A stretch of 52,288 bases of DNA from positions 1 to 52,288 of the forward strand of contig JAUPTV010000005.1 of assembly GCA_030917925.1 (NCBI GenBank), read 5' to 3'. The position numbers were made by a program, and so were the translations under genes. How positions within the stretch are numbered: the first letter of the stretch is position 1; every line of letters starts with the position of its first letter. The stretch is from Pseudomonadota bacterium (GTDB lineage: Bacteria; Pseudomonadota; Gammaproteobacteria; Competibacterales; Competibacteraceae). This document shows, piece by piece, positions 34,374-43,648 of this stretch. Below the pieces are notes generated by a model. That model saw only the letters and a program-made list of their open reading frames with translations. It was not told where the DNA came from and made no database searches.

Positions 34374-35717
34374 TCAGCCAATCTGCCGACATTCCAGATA
34401 AAACCGCTTCTCATCCGCTTCACCCATCGAGAAGGTTTTGCGCGGCAGTGCGCCATCGCGAATGACCGTGCGGAAGAAATCGCTCTTGTCCAGCGCCGGG
34501 AGATAAAAGCCGATATGGCCGGGGGGCGTACTGAGCTGTTCCAGGGCGTCTTCGCCATGAATATAGTCAATCCGGCTGCCTGGTTGCTGCGCCAGATAGT
34601 GATCGAGGAACGCTTGCAAACTGGCTACGGGTAAGGTCAGCGATGGCTGATCAATCATCAACACGCCGTATCGTCCGCTGCTCAGAAAAGCTACGACATG
34701 CGCACTCAGCGATGTCTGCCGCTCCCGCCATGCCTGCTGCGCCGCGGGCCATGACGGGCAATCCAGAACGGTCAATGTCGAACCTTGCGCTGCGCAGAAC
34801 GCCGCCATCTCCGCCAGTAAATGCGCCACATCAACGCCAAACATCACCCGGTGAATCGCCTCGAATTCCAGCCCTTCGTCATGGAGATTGACCAATTCCA
34901 CCAGCGCATGACGGGCCGGATGGTTCATGATCGCCACCGGATCGGGCGCAGCGCGTTTGAGATTTTCCCAGATGATTTTGGCGGTCGCGAAGGAATGGTT
35001 ACCATCGCCCATGGCGTACAACATCACGGGTTCATCGATGACCCCATACCGGATATTGAAGGTCACCGGGTCCGCCAGCCGACTAAGTTGCTCCACAACC
35101 CACTGAATCAGCAACGGATGATCCACCCGCCAGCCGCGCACCCGCCCACTGTTCAACATCAACTGAGCGTCATAGAGTGGCTCCAGCGGCTCGGCAAACA
35201 GCGGTTCGATCACACTGCACTCGGGATCATCAATCAACACCATGACATGCGGCAATTCCAGCGGCGCGTGTTCCCGCACCCGCACCCTGGGCGGCAACCG
35301 GTCCATAATGGTGCCTTCCGTGGGCCGAATCAGGGGCTTTGCGCCGGGATTAAAGTCGTAATGTTCCAAATCCAGCGCGGCGACCAGCCCGCGCCGGGTG
35401 CGTCCTCGCGCTGTCTCCCGCTCCACCAGCGCCAGTCCCGGCGGCTGGGGCGTCAGCACACCCTCGGCCAGATAGCGCTGCATGGTCTCCTGAATGGTAG
35501 CGATGCGTTGCGCCTCATTCGCCGCGCCTAAGTAGATTTCCGGCAACATCAACCGCAAGGTTGATGGCGCTTCGCCGACGCACGCTGCTACTTTCGCCCA
35601 GTAATCCGGCTGCGAGGTGTATTGATCGCAGGCGACCACTGCCCACTGGGTCAGGTCCACGCCAGCCCGTGGCAGCAGGAGCGTCGGAACCTGTAATGCA
35701 ATATGAGTGAAATTCAT
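34374..35717 (-). CDS. DUF1015 family protein
   Basis: This 447-residue protein matches the DUF1015 family. It has an N-terminal region with LTQWAVVACDQYTSQPDYW and IRPTEGTIMDRLPPRV, then the conserved YAMGDGNHSFATAK motif (family form GDGNHR). It is predicted cytosolic and may be an uncharacterised enzyme; no reaction is established. It is the first gene of a likely two-gene unit with the EF-G paralogue 15 bases downstream. An AGGGA precedes the ATG at about 13 bases. The upstream non-coding stretch is AT-rich. Confidence 0.85.
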   Translation of the reverse strand: MNFTHIALQVPTLLLPRAGVDLTQWAVVACDQYTSQPDYWAKVAACVGEAPSTLRLMLPEIYLGAANEAQRIATIQETMQRYLAEGVLTPQPPGLALVERETARGRTRRGLVAALDLEHYDFNPGAKPLIRPTEGTIMDRLPPRVRVREHAPLELPHVMVLIDDPECSVIEPLFAEPLEPLYDAQLMLNSGRVRGWRVDHPLLIQWVVEQLSRLADPVTFNIRYGVIDEPVMLYAMGDGNHSFATAKIIWENLKRAAPDPVAIMNHPARHALVELVNLHDEGLEFEAIHRVMFGVDVAHLLAEMAAFCAAQGSTLTVLDCPSWPAAQQAWRERQTSLSAHVVAFLSSGRYGVLMIDQPSLTLPVASLQAFLDHYLAQQPGSRIDYIHGEDALEQLSTPPGHIGFYLPALDKSDFFRTVIRDGALPRKTFSMGEADEKRFYLECRQIG

Positions 35718-35813
35718 CTTTAGAATGATTTCCCTGGGTTTTTGAAAAAAAGAACCGTCCGAACCATTGTAGTAATAAAATAATGGAGAATTTTTTTAGA
35801 CTAAAACATAATG

Positions 35814-35830
35814 TGACAAGAAAAGTGTCA
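35814..35830. promoter_or_regulatory. Inverted repeat TGACA-N7-TGTCA, possible operator
   Basis: TGACA (35814-35818) and TGTCA (35826-35830) face each other across AGAAAAG in the AT-rich gap between the DUF1015 gene and the small ORF. Such a site could serve as a regulator-binding site for either direction. No factor is assigned. Confidence 0.35.
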
Positions 35831-35907
35831 TTTATTTATCGAAACACTCCAATTGCTTCAAAAAACCTGGTGCAAAACGGTAAAGCTAACGACACAGGAG
35901 AACATCG

Positions 35908-36213
35908 ATGACTAAGCGCCTACCATCATTCAAAGTGACGGCGGAGTACGTTTCACCTCTGATCCAAGTACGGCCATTCCGGAAAATCCAACGGGAATTG
36001 CAGAACAAGGCATTGAGGCCGAAGAATGACCCACTCCAGCGACGCTTAGGATACTACATCGGCCTCTGCCCGTCCGTACCCAAGGGTGATTGGACCCTGA
36101 CCGACAACAACCCGATCCAGAACGTGAACCTCGCCGGAGTCTTGCCCCTCAGCGCCGACCGTTTCTCCCTGGCCCCATCAAACCCTCCATCTTTGGGAGG
36201 AAACTTAACGTGA
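35908..36213 (+). CDS. Small hypothetical protein upstream of response regulator
   Basis: This is a 101-residue frame with ACAGGAGAAC about eight bases before its ATG. Its TGA overlaps the GTG of the response-regulator gene (GTGA), so the two would be translationally coupled. The sequence starts MTKRLPSFKVTAEYVSPLIQ and is basic in the first half. No domain was recognised and no transmembrane segment is seen. The good ribosome site and the overlap argue that it is translated. Its composition (late Pro/Ser-rich part) is not convincing, so it could be a leader peptide gene rather than a functional protein. Confidence 0.5.
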   Translation: MTKRLPSFKVTAEYVSPLIQVRPFRKIQRELQNKALRPKNDPLQRRLGYYIGLCPSVPKGDWTLTDNNPIQNVNLAGVLPLSADRFSLAPSNPPSLGGNLT

Positions 36214-36878
36214 GCCTGACGCGTATTCTGCTGGCCGATGATCACCAATTGATCCGTGCCGGACTACGAGCAATGGTAGACAGTTTTGAGGGTTTTCGTG
36301 TCATTGCTGAAGCGTCAGATGGGCGCGAGGCTACCCGCCTTGTGCGCCAGTTGAAACCGGAGATCGCGATTATCGACATCTCGATGCCCCAACTCAATGG
36401 GTTGGACGCTACAGCGCAGATCATGCGCGAGGTCCCCAGCACCAAGGTCATCATCCTGACCATGCACTCTGCCGATCAATTCGCCTTGCAGGCATTTCGC
36501 ATCGGCGCTGCCGGTTACCTGGCCAAGAATGCCGCCCCCCTTGATCTGGAAAATGCCCTGCGCACCATTCAGCGGGGTGAACGCTGGTTCGACTCAATGG
36601 CGACGCGCACGATTTTCGATGATTACCGGCGTCTCGCCAACGGCCAGGCACCCACCTCACCGACTTCCAACCCGGACTCATTAACTCTCCGCCAGCGGGA
36701 AGTTCTGCAACTGATCGCCGAAGGCTACTCGACCCAGGAAATCGCCAGGCGTTTGTTTATCAGCGCCAAAACGGTCGAAACTCACCGTGCCCGAATCATG
36801 GAGCGCCTGAATATTTATGACGTAGCCGGTCTTACCCGCGCCGCGATCCGCATGAACTTGATCACCTCTGAATCCTGA
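36210..36878 (+). CDS. NarL/FixJ-type response regulator
   Basis: This is a 222-residue two-domain regulator. The receiver domain has acidic residues D10/D11 and the phospho-acceptor D56 in IAIIDISMPQLNG, followed by ILTMHSADQF and GYLAKNAAP. The C-terminal LuxR-type HTH contains LTLRQREVLQLIAEGYSTQE and KTVETHRARIMERL. The start is GTG at 36210 with GGGAGG nine bases upstream; the open frame extends further but loses the family N-terminus. No sensor kinase gene adjoins it, so its signal is unknown. Confidence 0.93.
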   Translation: MSLTRILLADDHQLIRAGLRAMVDSFEGFRVIAEASDGREATRLVRQLKPEIAIIDISMPQLNGLDATAQIMREVPSTKVIILTMHSADQFALQAFRIGAAGYLAKNAAPLDLENALRTIQRGERWFDSMATRTIFDDYRRLANGQAPTSPTSNPDSLTLRQREVLQLIAEGYSTQEIARRLFISAKTVETHRARIMERLNIYDVAGLTRAAIRMNLITSES

Positions 36879-36978
36879 GCCAGCCACTAGTTACGGTTTA
36901 CCTCAATCAATTTGCCTTCTCGTAGCGCATAATCCAGTTGCTCCGGAGTTAGCCCCAATCAACCGGGTTGCGTAGTGT

Positions 36979-37011
36979 AAAAAAACCCGCCGGGCAGCCC
37001 CGCCGGGTTTT
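36979..37011 (-). terminator. Terminator of aceB (bidirectional with the response regulator)
   Basis: AAAACCCG and CGGGTTTT form the outer stem around an inner CGGG/CCCG pair with loop CAGC. On the minus strand it follows the aceB stop by 23 bases and ends in a run of seven T. On the plus strand it also closes the response-regulator region. Confidence 0.85.
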
Positions 37012-37034
37012 CACACTTTCAAGCAACCTGTTGC

Positions 37035-38633
37035 TTAATCCATCGCTTCGTATAACGGCAGAGTCAGGAACTCGGGATAGTTCGGATCCAGCGACATCTT
37101 CTCAAAGATGCCCGCCGCCTGATCGTAGGTCGCGGTGTCTTCGCCCTGAGCGGTCACGGTCGCCTTCACTTTCGCCAGTTCCTCGGGAATCAGGCTACGC
37201 ACCAGTTCAGCCGTCACTTTCCGGCCATCGTCCAGCTTGCCTTTGGGACTGACCACCCACTGCCACACCTGCGAACGGGAAATTTCTGCGGTCGCCGCAT
37301 CTTCCATCAGGTTATGAATCGGTACGCAACCATTGCCGGCCAGCCAGGAGCCCAGGTAGTGAATACCGACATTGATGTTGTTGCGCAGGCCGGTCTCGGT
37401 AATGGGCTGTTCCGGCTGAAAGTCGAGGAAGTTCTTGGCGGTGAACACTTCATCCCGCTGCTTTTCCCACTGATTCGGCTTGTCGCCCAGCACCTTCACA
37501 AACTCTTCATGGGCAATCGGCACCAGCCCCGGATGCGCCACCCATCCGCCATCGAACCCATCATTGGCATCGCGGGTCTTGTCATGACGGATACCGGCCA
37601 GCGCCTTCTCATTCGCTTCCGGGTCGCCCTTGATCGGAATCAGCGCCGACATACCGCCCATCGCTGGCGCACCGCGTTTGTGGCAGACCTTGACCAGGTG
37701 CAGGGCGTAAGAGCGCATGAACGGCACTTCCATGGTGATCGCGCCGCGATTCGCCAGGCAGAAGTCTTTATTCTTCTTGAACTTCTTGATGCAGCTAAAA
37801 ATGTAGTCCCAGCGTCCGGCGTTCAGACCGGCGCTATGTTCACGCAATTCGTACAGAATCTCTTCCATCTCGAAAGTCGCCAAGATGGTTTCGATCAGCA
37901 CCGTGGCCTTGATTGTCCCCTGGGGGATGCCCAGTTCATTCTGCGCCATCACGAAAATGTCGTTCCACAACCGCGCTTCCAGATGACTCTCCATCTTCGG
38001 CAGGTAGAAGAACGGACCCGCGCCACGGGCGATCTGCTCTTTGGCGTTGTGGAACAACACCACGCCAAAGTCGAAAATGCCGCCGGAAACGCGCTGACCG
38101 TCGACCAGAACGTGCTTCTCGTCCAGATGCCAGCCACGCGGACGAATCTGCAAAGTGGCAACCTGGTCGTTCAGCTTGTATTCCTTACCGGCTTCATTGA
38201 CGTAGCTGATCTGCCGGCGGATGGCGTCCTTCAGATTCACCTGGCCCTGAATCTGGTTGAACCAGTTCGGGCTGTTGGAATCCTCGAAGTCGGTCATGTA
38301 GGAATCGGCACCGGAGTTGTAGGCGTTGATAATCATCTTCGCTTCAACCGGACCGGTGATTTCAGTACGGCGGCGCTCCAGGGCCTTGGGCAGCGGCGCA
38401 ACTTTCCAGTCGCCTTCACGGATGGATTGGGTTTCCGGCAGGAAATCGGGCATTTCGCCGGCATCAATACGGGCTTGGCGGGTAATGCGGGCTTTCAGCA
38501 GTTCCTGGCGGCGCGGCTCAAAGGCGCGGTGCAACTTGGCGACGAGCGCCAGTGCATCATGGGTCAGAATTTCATCGAAGCGGGGATGCATCGGGCCGGT
38601 AATTTGTACGCCAGCGGGCAAATTCAAGCTCAC
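37035..38633 (-). CDS. aceB: Malate synthase A
   Basis: This 532-residue enzyme condenses glyoxylate and acetyl-CoA to malate, the second step of the glyoxylate shunt. Family blocks are TDFEDSNSPNW, KVPFMRS-like TMEVPFMRSYALHLVKVC, GAPAMGGMSALIPIK, and DANDGFDGGWVAHPGLVPI. The start is GTG (38633) with AAAGGAG upstream. It is 198 bases downstream of aceA on the same strand, with a hairpin terminator between, so each gene may have its own transcript. No aceK was seen. The shunt allows growth on acetate or fatty acids. Confidence 0.97.
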   Translation of the reverse strand: MSLNLPAGVQITGPMHPRFDEILTHDALALVAKLHRAFEPRRQELLKARITRQARIDAGEMPDFLPETQSIREGDWKVAPLPKALERRRTEITGPVEAKMIINAYNSGADSYMTDFEDSNSPNWFNQIQGQVNLKDAIRRQISYVNEAGKEYKLNDQVATLQIRPRGWHLDEKHVLVDGQRVSGGIFDFGVVLFHNAKEQIARGAGPFFYLPKMESHLEARLWNDIFVMAQNELGIPQGTIKATVLIETILATFEMEEILYELREHSAGLNAGRWDYIFSCIKKFKKNKDFCLANRGAITMEVPFMRSYALHLVKVCHKRGAPAMGGMSALIPIKGDPEANEKALAGIRHDKTRDANDGFDGGWVAHPGLVPIAHEEFVKVLGDKPNQWEKQRDEVFTAKNFLDFQPEQPITETGLRNNINVGIHYLGSWLAGNGCVPIHNLMEDAATAEISRSQVWQWVVSPKGKLDDGRKVTAELVRSLIPEELAKVKATVTAQGEDTATYDQAAGIFEKMSLDPNYPEFLTLPLYEAMD

Positions 38634-38737
38634 GGGTGGCTCCTTTAACAGTGTAATTGTCAGGTCGAAAAATCAGGATTGACGAGAAACCGCTAGTTTA
38701 ACCGCAAGACCTCGGTCTGCGGCCTCGCCAGTTGCAA

Positions 38738-38769
38738 AAAACCCGGCGGAACGATTTCCGTCGGGTTTT
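38738..38769 (-). terminator. Terminator after aceA
   Basis: A 14-bp stem, AAAACCCGGCGGAA with TTCCGTCGGGTTTT (one G-T wobble), closes a CGAT loop. On the minus strand it is followed by a T run 63 bases beyond the aceA stop. It lies between aceA and aceB. Confidence 0.8.
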
Positions 38770-38786
38770 GGCGGTGATCAGCTTGC

Positions 38787-38820
38787 TACCCCCCGCCCCT
38801 CGTGGGAAGGGAGAGGGAGT
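38787..38820. repeat. C/G-rich dispersed repeat, family B copy
   Basis: A CTACCCCCCGCCCCTCGTGG-type sequence is followed by GAAGGGAGAGGGAGT. It resembles 17793-17830 and 23752-23790 and lies just past the aceA stop. Confidence 0.5.
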
Positions 38821-38831
38821 CAATGTGAACC

Positions 38832-40124
38832 TTAGTGGAACTGCTCTTCTTCGGTCGAACCCGTCAACGCGGTGACCGAGGAGACGCCACCCTGAATCAC
38901 GGTGGTCACGTCGTCGAAGTAGCCGGTGCCGACTTCCTGTTGATGGGACACGAAGGTGTAACCCCGCTCGCGGGCGGCGAATTCCTGCTCCTGCACCTTC
39001 TCCACATAAGCCGTCATACCGCGCTTCACATAATCCTGCGCCAGATCGAACATGTGGTACCACATGTTGTGGATGCCGGCCAGGGTAATGAACTGGTACT
39101 TGTAGCCCATCGCGCCCAGCTCACGCTGGAACTTGGCGATGGTGGCGTCGTCCAGATTCTTCTTCCAGTTGAAGGACGGCGAGCAGTTATAGGCCAGCAT
39201 CTTGCCAGGGAACTGATTTTGAATCGCTTCGGCAAACTTCTTGGCGAACTCCAGATCCGGCGTACCGGTTTCGCACCAGACCATATCGGCGTAGGGCGCG
39301 TAGGCCAGACCCCGGGAAATGGCCTGATCCAGACCTTTCTTCGTCTTGTAGAAACCTTCCACCGTGCGCTCGCCGGTGCAGAACGGCTTGTCGTTCTCAT
39401 CACAATCGCTGGTCAGCAGGTCCGCCGCTTCCGCGTCAGTACGAGCCAGAATAATGGTCGAAACTCCGCAGACATCCGCTGCTAACCGCGCTGCGATCAG
39501 CTTTTGCACCGCTTCCTGAGAGGGCACCAAGACCTTGCCGCCCATGTGGCCGCACTTCTTCACGGACGCTAACTGGTCCTCGAAATGCACCCCACCAGCG
39601 CCGGCGCGGATCATCGACTTCATCAGTTCATGGGCGTTCAACACGCCGCCGAAACCGGCTTCAGCATCGCCAACGATGGGCAGGAAATAGTCGATATAGT
39701 CTTTATGACCGGGGCCGATGCCACGGGCGCACTGAATTTCATCAGCGCGCTTGAAGGTATTGTTAATACGTTCGACCACCGCCGGCACCGAATTGACCGG
39801 ATACAGCGACTGGTCAGGGTACATCGCCATGTAGGTATTGTTATCCGCCGCAACCTGCCAGCCGGACAGATAAATGGCCTTGACGCCCGCCTTGGCCTGC
39901 TGCATGGCCTGCCCGCCAGTCAGCGCGCCCAGACAGTTGACATAGGGTTCGGTAGTAATCAGTTTCCACAGATTTTCTGCGCCCCGTTGCGCCAGACTGT
40001 ATTCAATCGGGAAATTGCCGCGCAGCCGCACGACTTCTTCAGCGCTATAACCGCGCTTGATGCCTTTCCAGCGGGGATTCTCAGCCCAATCTTTTTTCAG
40101 TTGTTCAACGCTTAGAAACGCCAT
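38832..40124 (-). CDS. aceA: Isocitrate lyase
   Basis: This 430-residue enzyme splits isocitrate into succinate and glyoxylate. The active-site signature [13 protein letters not shown] is present. [29 protein letters not shown] and [14 protein letters not shown] are also typical. The length fits the short bacterial class of isocitrate lyase. A GAGGATGGCATC lies just before the ATG. It is first in the aceA-aceB order on the minus strand. A 205-base non-coding region upstream should hold its promoter; no clear consensus could be assigned. Confidence 0.97.
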   Translation of the reverse strand: MAFLSVEQLKKDWAENPRWKGIKRGYSAEEVVRLRGNFPIEYSLAQRGAENLWKLITTEPYVNCLGALTGGQAMQQAKAGVKAIYLSGWQVAADNNTYMAMYPDQSLYPVNSVPAVVERINNTFKRADEIQCARGIGPGHKDYIDYFLPIVGDAEAGFGGVLNAHELMKSMIRAGAGGVHFEDQLASVKKCGHMGGKVLVPSQEAVQKLIAARLAADVCGVSTIILARTDAEAADLLTSDCDENDKPFCTGERTVEGFYKTKKGLDQAISRGLAYAPYADMVWCETGTPDLEFAKKFAEAIQNQFPGKMLAYNCSPSFNWKKNLDDATIAKFQRELGAMGYKYQFITLAGIHNMWYHMFDLAQDYVKRGMTAYVEKVQEQEFAARERGYTFVSHQQEVGTGYFDDVTTVIQGGVSSVTALTGSTEEEQFH

Positions 40125-40329
40125 GATGCCATCCTCTTTGAGGTTTACGGGGTTGGTGGTTTGATCGTCGTAATTTCGACTATTCTAATGTGGCTATGCA
40201 GCATTTTACAAGGCGCACACGATACACGCTGGACCGACACACCGACAGATTCCAGCGTGATCTCCTCGACGATCACCGTAGCACTGCAGCGGTCTTCGTC
40301 GAGGAGGGATTGATACAGAGAAGAACAGC

Positions 40330-41769
40330 TCACTTGCAGGCCGTACCCGCATACGGCAGGGTATCGGGGATAATCTGCACGTCAGTGCTGTAAACCTGAT
40401 CGGGTTCAAAGACCCCGGCAGTTGCAAAGGTCGCCTCGATCAGAAACGCCGTCCACCCGGTCGGCGGTTGTTGAACCGTACCGACATACGAACCATCAGC
40501 AGCCGGGGCCAGGTTCTGGCTGGTCCACACCGGGCCTATCGCTTCGAGGCGAAAATCCCGGGCCGCCGGATTGGTCGCCTGCCACAGCTTGACGGCCTTG
40601 GGCGGGGTCGTAGCAGTCATTCTGATTGTCCCATTCCCTTCCAGCACCCAGTTCAGTTGCGGGCTGGTTTTGTTATCCAGAATGTCGTCGATCCAGGACA
40701 GCGCATTGATCAATACCTCCTCATTCTGGCGGTGGTCGGTGTTCGGCGTATAGCGTAACCATTTGGGGCCAAGCAGATCGGCGTAATAGAAATGCGACGA
40801 ATCGGTGATAAAAAACTGGTCGCCGGTCGCGTTCAGAAGCAGTTTGGGCATGGTATAGCGGTCGCGGTAGGCGTAGGGGTCAATGACCTGCAACAATGCT
40901 TTCCCCTGCGGCGTCTGGACGCGACAGGGCAAGTCAAACGCGACGTAATCGCCCACTGCCGGCCCGTAAAAGCCGTAAGCTTCCCATTGATGGATGAATT
41001 GCTGGCCGAGATTGAGCATGTCAATCGAAGCAGGCGCGATGGCCTTAATCCGGGGATCGACCGCTGCGGTCAGCCAGGTGGTCCAGCCGCGCTTGGAACC
41101 GCCAATCACCAGAAAATTCTTGATCGATTTGCCCTTACTAGCGGCAAAGGTCTGCACGGTATCCATGGCGCGCACCGCGGCCTTGGTCATCGCGACATGC
41201 ACCGCCCATTCGAAATCGCCAGTGTCCAGCGCCTTGTCCATACTGTAGGCCAGAATTTCATCCTCTGTCCGGCCAACCCCGTTCTCGTCAGCAAAATACA
41301 GTGGCTGATTAGGCACCTGACCAACCACCGCCAGCACTGCACCGGATGCGATAGCGGCGGCCCCAACCGCTTGGTCGACTTCGGTCTTGAACGTGCCGTC
41401 ATTGCTACCGCCAGAGATCAACAGAATCGCGGTATCGGTGCTGTCTAGCGCAACCTGCGGGATAACAATCGTGACTTCGTGTTCCCAGAGCGGTCGATCC
41501 ACCTCGCTGACGGAACGCCACTGCTGGGAGGTCATCCGCAGAAAATAGGCGTCATATCCAACTTCACGTTCCGAGTGATATTCATTGAAAGCGTAATTGG
41601 CATCCGGCCGGTCTACATAGCGTTCCAGTACCGACGACTCAACCTCGCCGCCCCCGCCGCTGCCCCCACCGCCGCCGTTATCAGGAACGGTCTCGTCAGA
41701 TCCCGAGCCACAACTGGCCAACAGCCAAAAAACAGTAATACCCATAAAAAACAATATTTTTTTGAGCAT
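40330..41769 (-). CDS. PhoPQ-activated pathogenicity-related (PqaA-type) lipoprotein
   Basis: This 479-residue protein has a signal peptide (MLKKILFFMGITVFWLLAS) ending in a lipobox cysteine (LASCGS), a flexible linker with GGGGGSGGGG, and an alpha/beta-hydrolase-like domain. The hallmark VIGGSKRGWTTWLTAAVD motif, with its GxSxxG elbow, is visible, then FFITDSSHFYYADLLG. PqaA-family proteins are linked to antimicrobial-peptide resistance and virulence in Salmonella, but the reaction is not known. The start at 41769 has GGAG nine bases upstream; the frame is open 12 codons more. No PhoPQ genes are nearby. Confidence 0.88.
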   Translation of the reverse strand: MLKKILFFMGITVFWLLASCGSGSDETVPDNGGGGGSGGGGEVESSVLERYVDRPDANYAFNEYHSEREVGYDAYFLRMTSQQWRSVSEVDRPLWEHEVTIVIPQVALDSTDTAILLISGGSNDGTFKTEVDQAVGAAAIASGAVLAVVGQVPNQPLYFADENGVGRTEDEILAYSMDKALDTGDFEWAVHVAMTKAAVRAMDTVQTFAASKGKSIKNFLVIGGSKRGWTTWLTAAVDPRIKAIAPASIDMLNLGQQFIHQWEAYGFYGPAVGDYVAFDLPCRVQTPQGKALLQVIDPYAYRDRYTMPKLLLNATGDQFFITDSSHFYYADLLGPKWLRYTPNTDHRQNEEVLINALSWIDDILDNKTSPQLNWVLEGNGTIRMTATTPPKAVKLWQATNPAARDFRLEAIGPVWTSQNLAPAADGSYVGTVQQPPTGWTAFLIEATFATAGVFEPDQVYSTDVQIIPDTLPYAGTACK

Positions 41770-42024
41770 GGTAATAAGCTCCAGTAGAGGGTTTAACAAC
41801 ACCACTGACCCGGTGGCGCGTCCAGAAATTTGCCATACTCACCCAGCAGAACGGCAGCCACCGGCTAAATATCGGAAGATTTGACAGGAAAACCCGGAAA
41901 AAAACTGCTGCAAACCGTTAAAATCGAGAACTGATCTCTTTTCAGAGACTTTATTACATAGCAACAATGGGTCAACTCTGTCTCCCCATTGCATCCCGTT
42001 TTCCAACGACTTCCAGCCACCAAA

Positions 42025-42993
42025 ATGAAGACCATGCAGGATTATTTGAATACCCCCCCCGCTCTGATCGCTGACATCGGCGGCACCAATGCCCGTTTTG
42101 CCCTGATCGACGCACATCGGCGATTGTACGCCGAACGAACTCTGGCTTGTGCTGATTTTCCCGGTCTGATCGCTGCCGGACAAGCCTTTCTGCAAGCGGC
42201 AGGCGGGATGCGTCCCCGGCGAGCGGCCGTCGCCGTCGCTACCGCAATCAGTGGTGATCAGATTCAGTTCACGAACAGCCCCTGGTCATTTTCGATAGAA
42301 GCCGTGCGGCAAGAACTGGGATTGGATCAACTCACCATCCTCAATGACTTCACGGCGCTGGCGCTGGCGCTGCCCTGGCTGGCCCCGGAAGAACGCCGAA
42401 CAGTCGGCGGCGGTGAAGCGGTCCATGGCGCTCCGATTGCGCTAATCGGTCCCGGCACCGGGTTGGGCGTATCTGGATTAATCTGGTCCGGGGAACGCTG
42501 GCTGCCCCTGGAAACCGAAGGCGGCCACGTCACGTTCTCACCCGTCGATGACCGGGAATGGGTGATCAGCCGGATTTTGCAAAAACAGTTCGGCCATGTC
42601 TCACCGGAACGGCTGTTATCGGGACCAGGACTGGTCAATCTCTATCACGCCCTGGCGGAACTTGAAGGCTGGGTTCCAGAAGCGCTAACGCCAGCGGATA
42701 TTACTGATCGGGCGCTGGCTGGAGCGTGCCGCCATTGTCAGGATGTGCTGGATATGTTCTGTGGCGCACTGGGCACGGCGGCGGGAAATCTGGCGATTAC
42801 GCTGGGCGCACGCGGCGGCGTCTATATCGGGGGCGGCATTGTTCCCCGGTTGGGCGATTATTTCACCCAATCCGCTTTCCGCACCCGCTTTGAAGATAAG
42901 GGCCGGTTCAGCAGTTACCTGGCGGCAATTCCCACCTGGGTGATCACTGCCGCCAATCCCGCTTTCAGAGGCGTCGCAGCGGCGCTGTCCTGA
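42025..42993 (+). CDS. glk: Glucokinase
   Basis: This 322-residue protein is a PF02685-type glucokinase. It has the phosphate-binding motif LIADIGGTNARFAL near the N-terminus, LNDFTALALALPWL, GPGTGLGVSGL and the ETEGGHVTF substrate site. It phosphorylates glucose to glucose-6-phosphate with ATP. ATG at 42025 is preferred over an upstream TTG at 41989; a second ATG lies three codons in. It diverges from the PqaA-like gene across 255 bases. Confidence 0.95.
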   Translation: MKTMQDYLNTPPALIADIGGTNARFALIDAHRRLYAERTLACADFPGLIAAGQAFLQAAGGMRPRRAAVAVATAISGDQIQFTNSPWSFSIEAVRQELGLDQLTILNDFTALALALPWLAPEERRTVGGGEAVHGAPIALIGPGTGLGVSGLIWSGERWLPLETEGGHVTFSPVDDREWVISRILQKQFGHVSPERLLSGPGLVNLYHALAELEGWVPEALTPADITDRALAGACRHCQDVLDMFCGALGTAAGNLAITLGARGGVYIGGGIVPRLGDYFTQSAFRTRFEDKGRFSSYLAAIPTWVITAANPAFRGVAAALS

Positions 42994-43043
42994 ACGTCAG
43001 TGGGCTATACTTTTCCTCACTGTAGCCCTATTGGGAGAATCTG

Positions 43044-43637
43044 ATGAAATACGCTTTGCCCGTCGCAATTAGTGCAGCGCTGGCCGTCGGTGCCGCCCTG
43101 GCCAAACCACAGGTCGATGTCGAACCACCAGCGCCCACTGCCGAAATCAAGGCCAGTCGGGCCGCCGCGCAACAATTCGGTGTCACGTTAAAGGAAGCAC
43201 TCCAGCAGGCGGTGAAGGCCAGTGGCCCGATTAGCGGCATTCAGGTTTGCCACGAACAGGCCGCCCAAATCGCCGATAAACTGTCCACAGAGCGCGAGAT
43301 GCTGGTCAGACGCACCAGTCTGAAAGTTCGCAATCCCAACAATACGCCGGACAACTGGGAACTGGCGGTGCTCAAGCAATTTGACGCCCGCAAGGCTCAG
43401 GGCGAACCGGTGGACAACCTGGAATTCTTCGCGGTGATCGACGACGACCAGGGTCAGAAAACGTTCCGCTACATGAAGGCCATTCCGACCTCATCCCTCT
43501 GTCTGAACTGCCACGGGGACACGATTTCACCCGAAGTCGACGCCAAATTGAAGGAACTCTACCCGGACGATAAGGCCCGGGGCTTCAAGGAAGGCGACTT
43601 GCGCGGAGCCTTCACCCTCGCCAAGCCGATACCGTAA
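43044..43637 (+). CDS. DUF3365 (Tll0287-like) haem-binding exported protein
   Basis: This is a 197-residue protein with a Sec signal (MKYALPVAISAALAVGAALA). The mature part has the DUF3365 pattern with ISGIQVCHEQAAQIA, VRNPNNTPDNWE and a single haem c site CLNCHG near the C-terminus. It is periplasmic; related domains are thought to act as redox sensors or electron carriers. GGGAG lies seven bases before the ATG. A Nudix gene follows within 12 bases. Its partner is unknown. Confidence 0.86.
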   Translation: MKYALPVAISAALAVGAALAKPQVDVEPPAPTAEIKASRAAAQQFGVTLKEALQQAVKASGPISGIQVCHEQAAQIADKLSTEREMLVRRTSLKVRNPNNTPDNWELAVLKQFDARKAQGEPVDNLEFFAVIDDDQGQKTFRYMKAIPTSSLCLNCHGDTISPEVDAKLKELYPDDKARGFKEGDLRGAFTLAKPIP

Positions 43638-43648
43638 AGGAGAGTTTC

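Noticed and set aside
36891-36968. Minus-strand stretch reading LGLTPEQLDYALREGKL and a few residues more
   Set aside because: It looks protein-like but spans only 23 codons between stops, beyond the aceB terminator. It may be a gene remnant; too short to call.
37314-38648. 444-codon frame opposite aceB
   Set aside because: Antisense shadow of malate synthase; long only because of the high GC content and codon bias.
40125-40329. Short frames between aceA and the PqaA-like gene
   Set aside because: No ribosome site or recognisable domain; probably the aceA upstream region.
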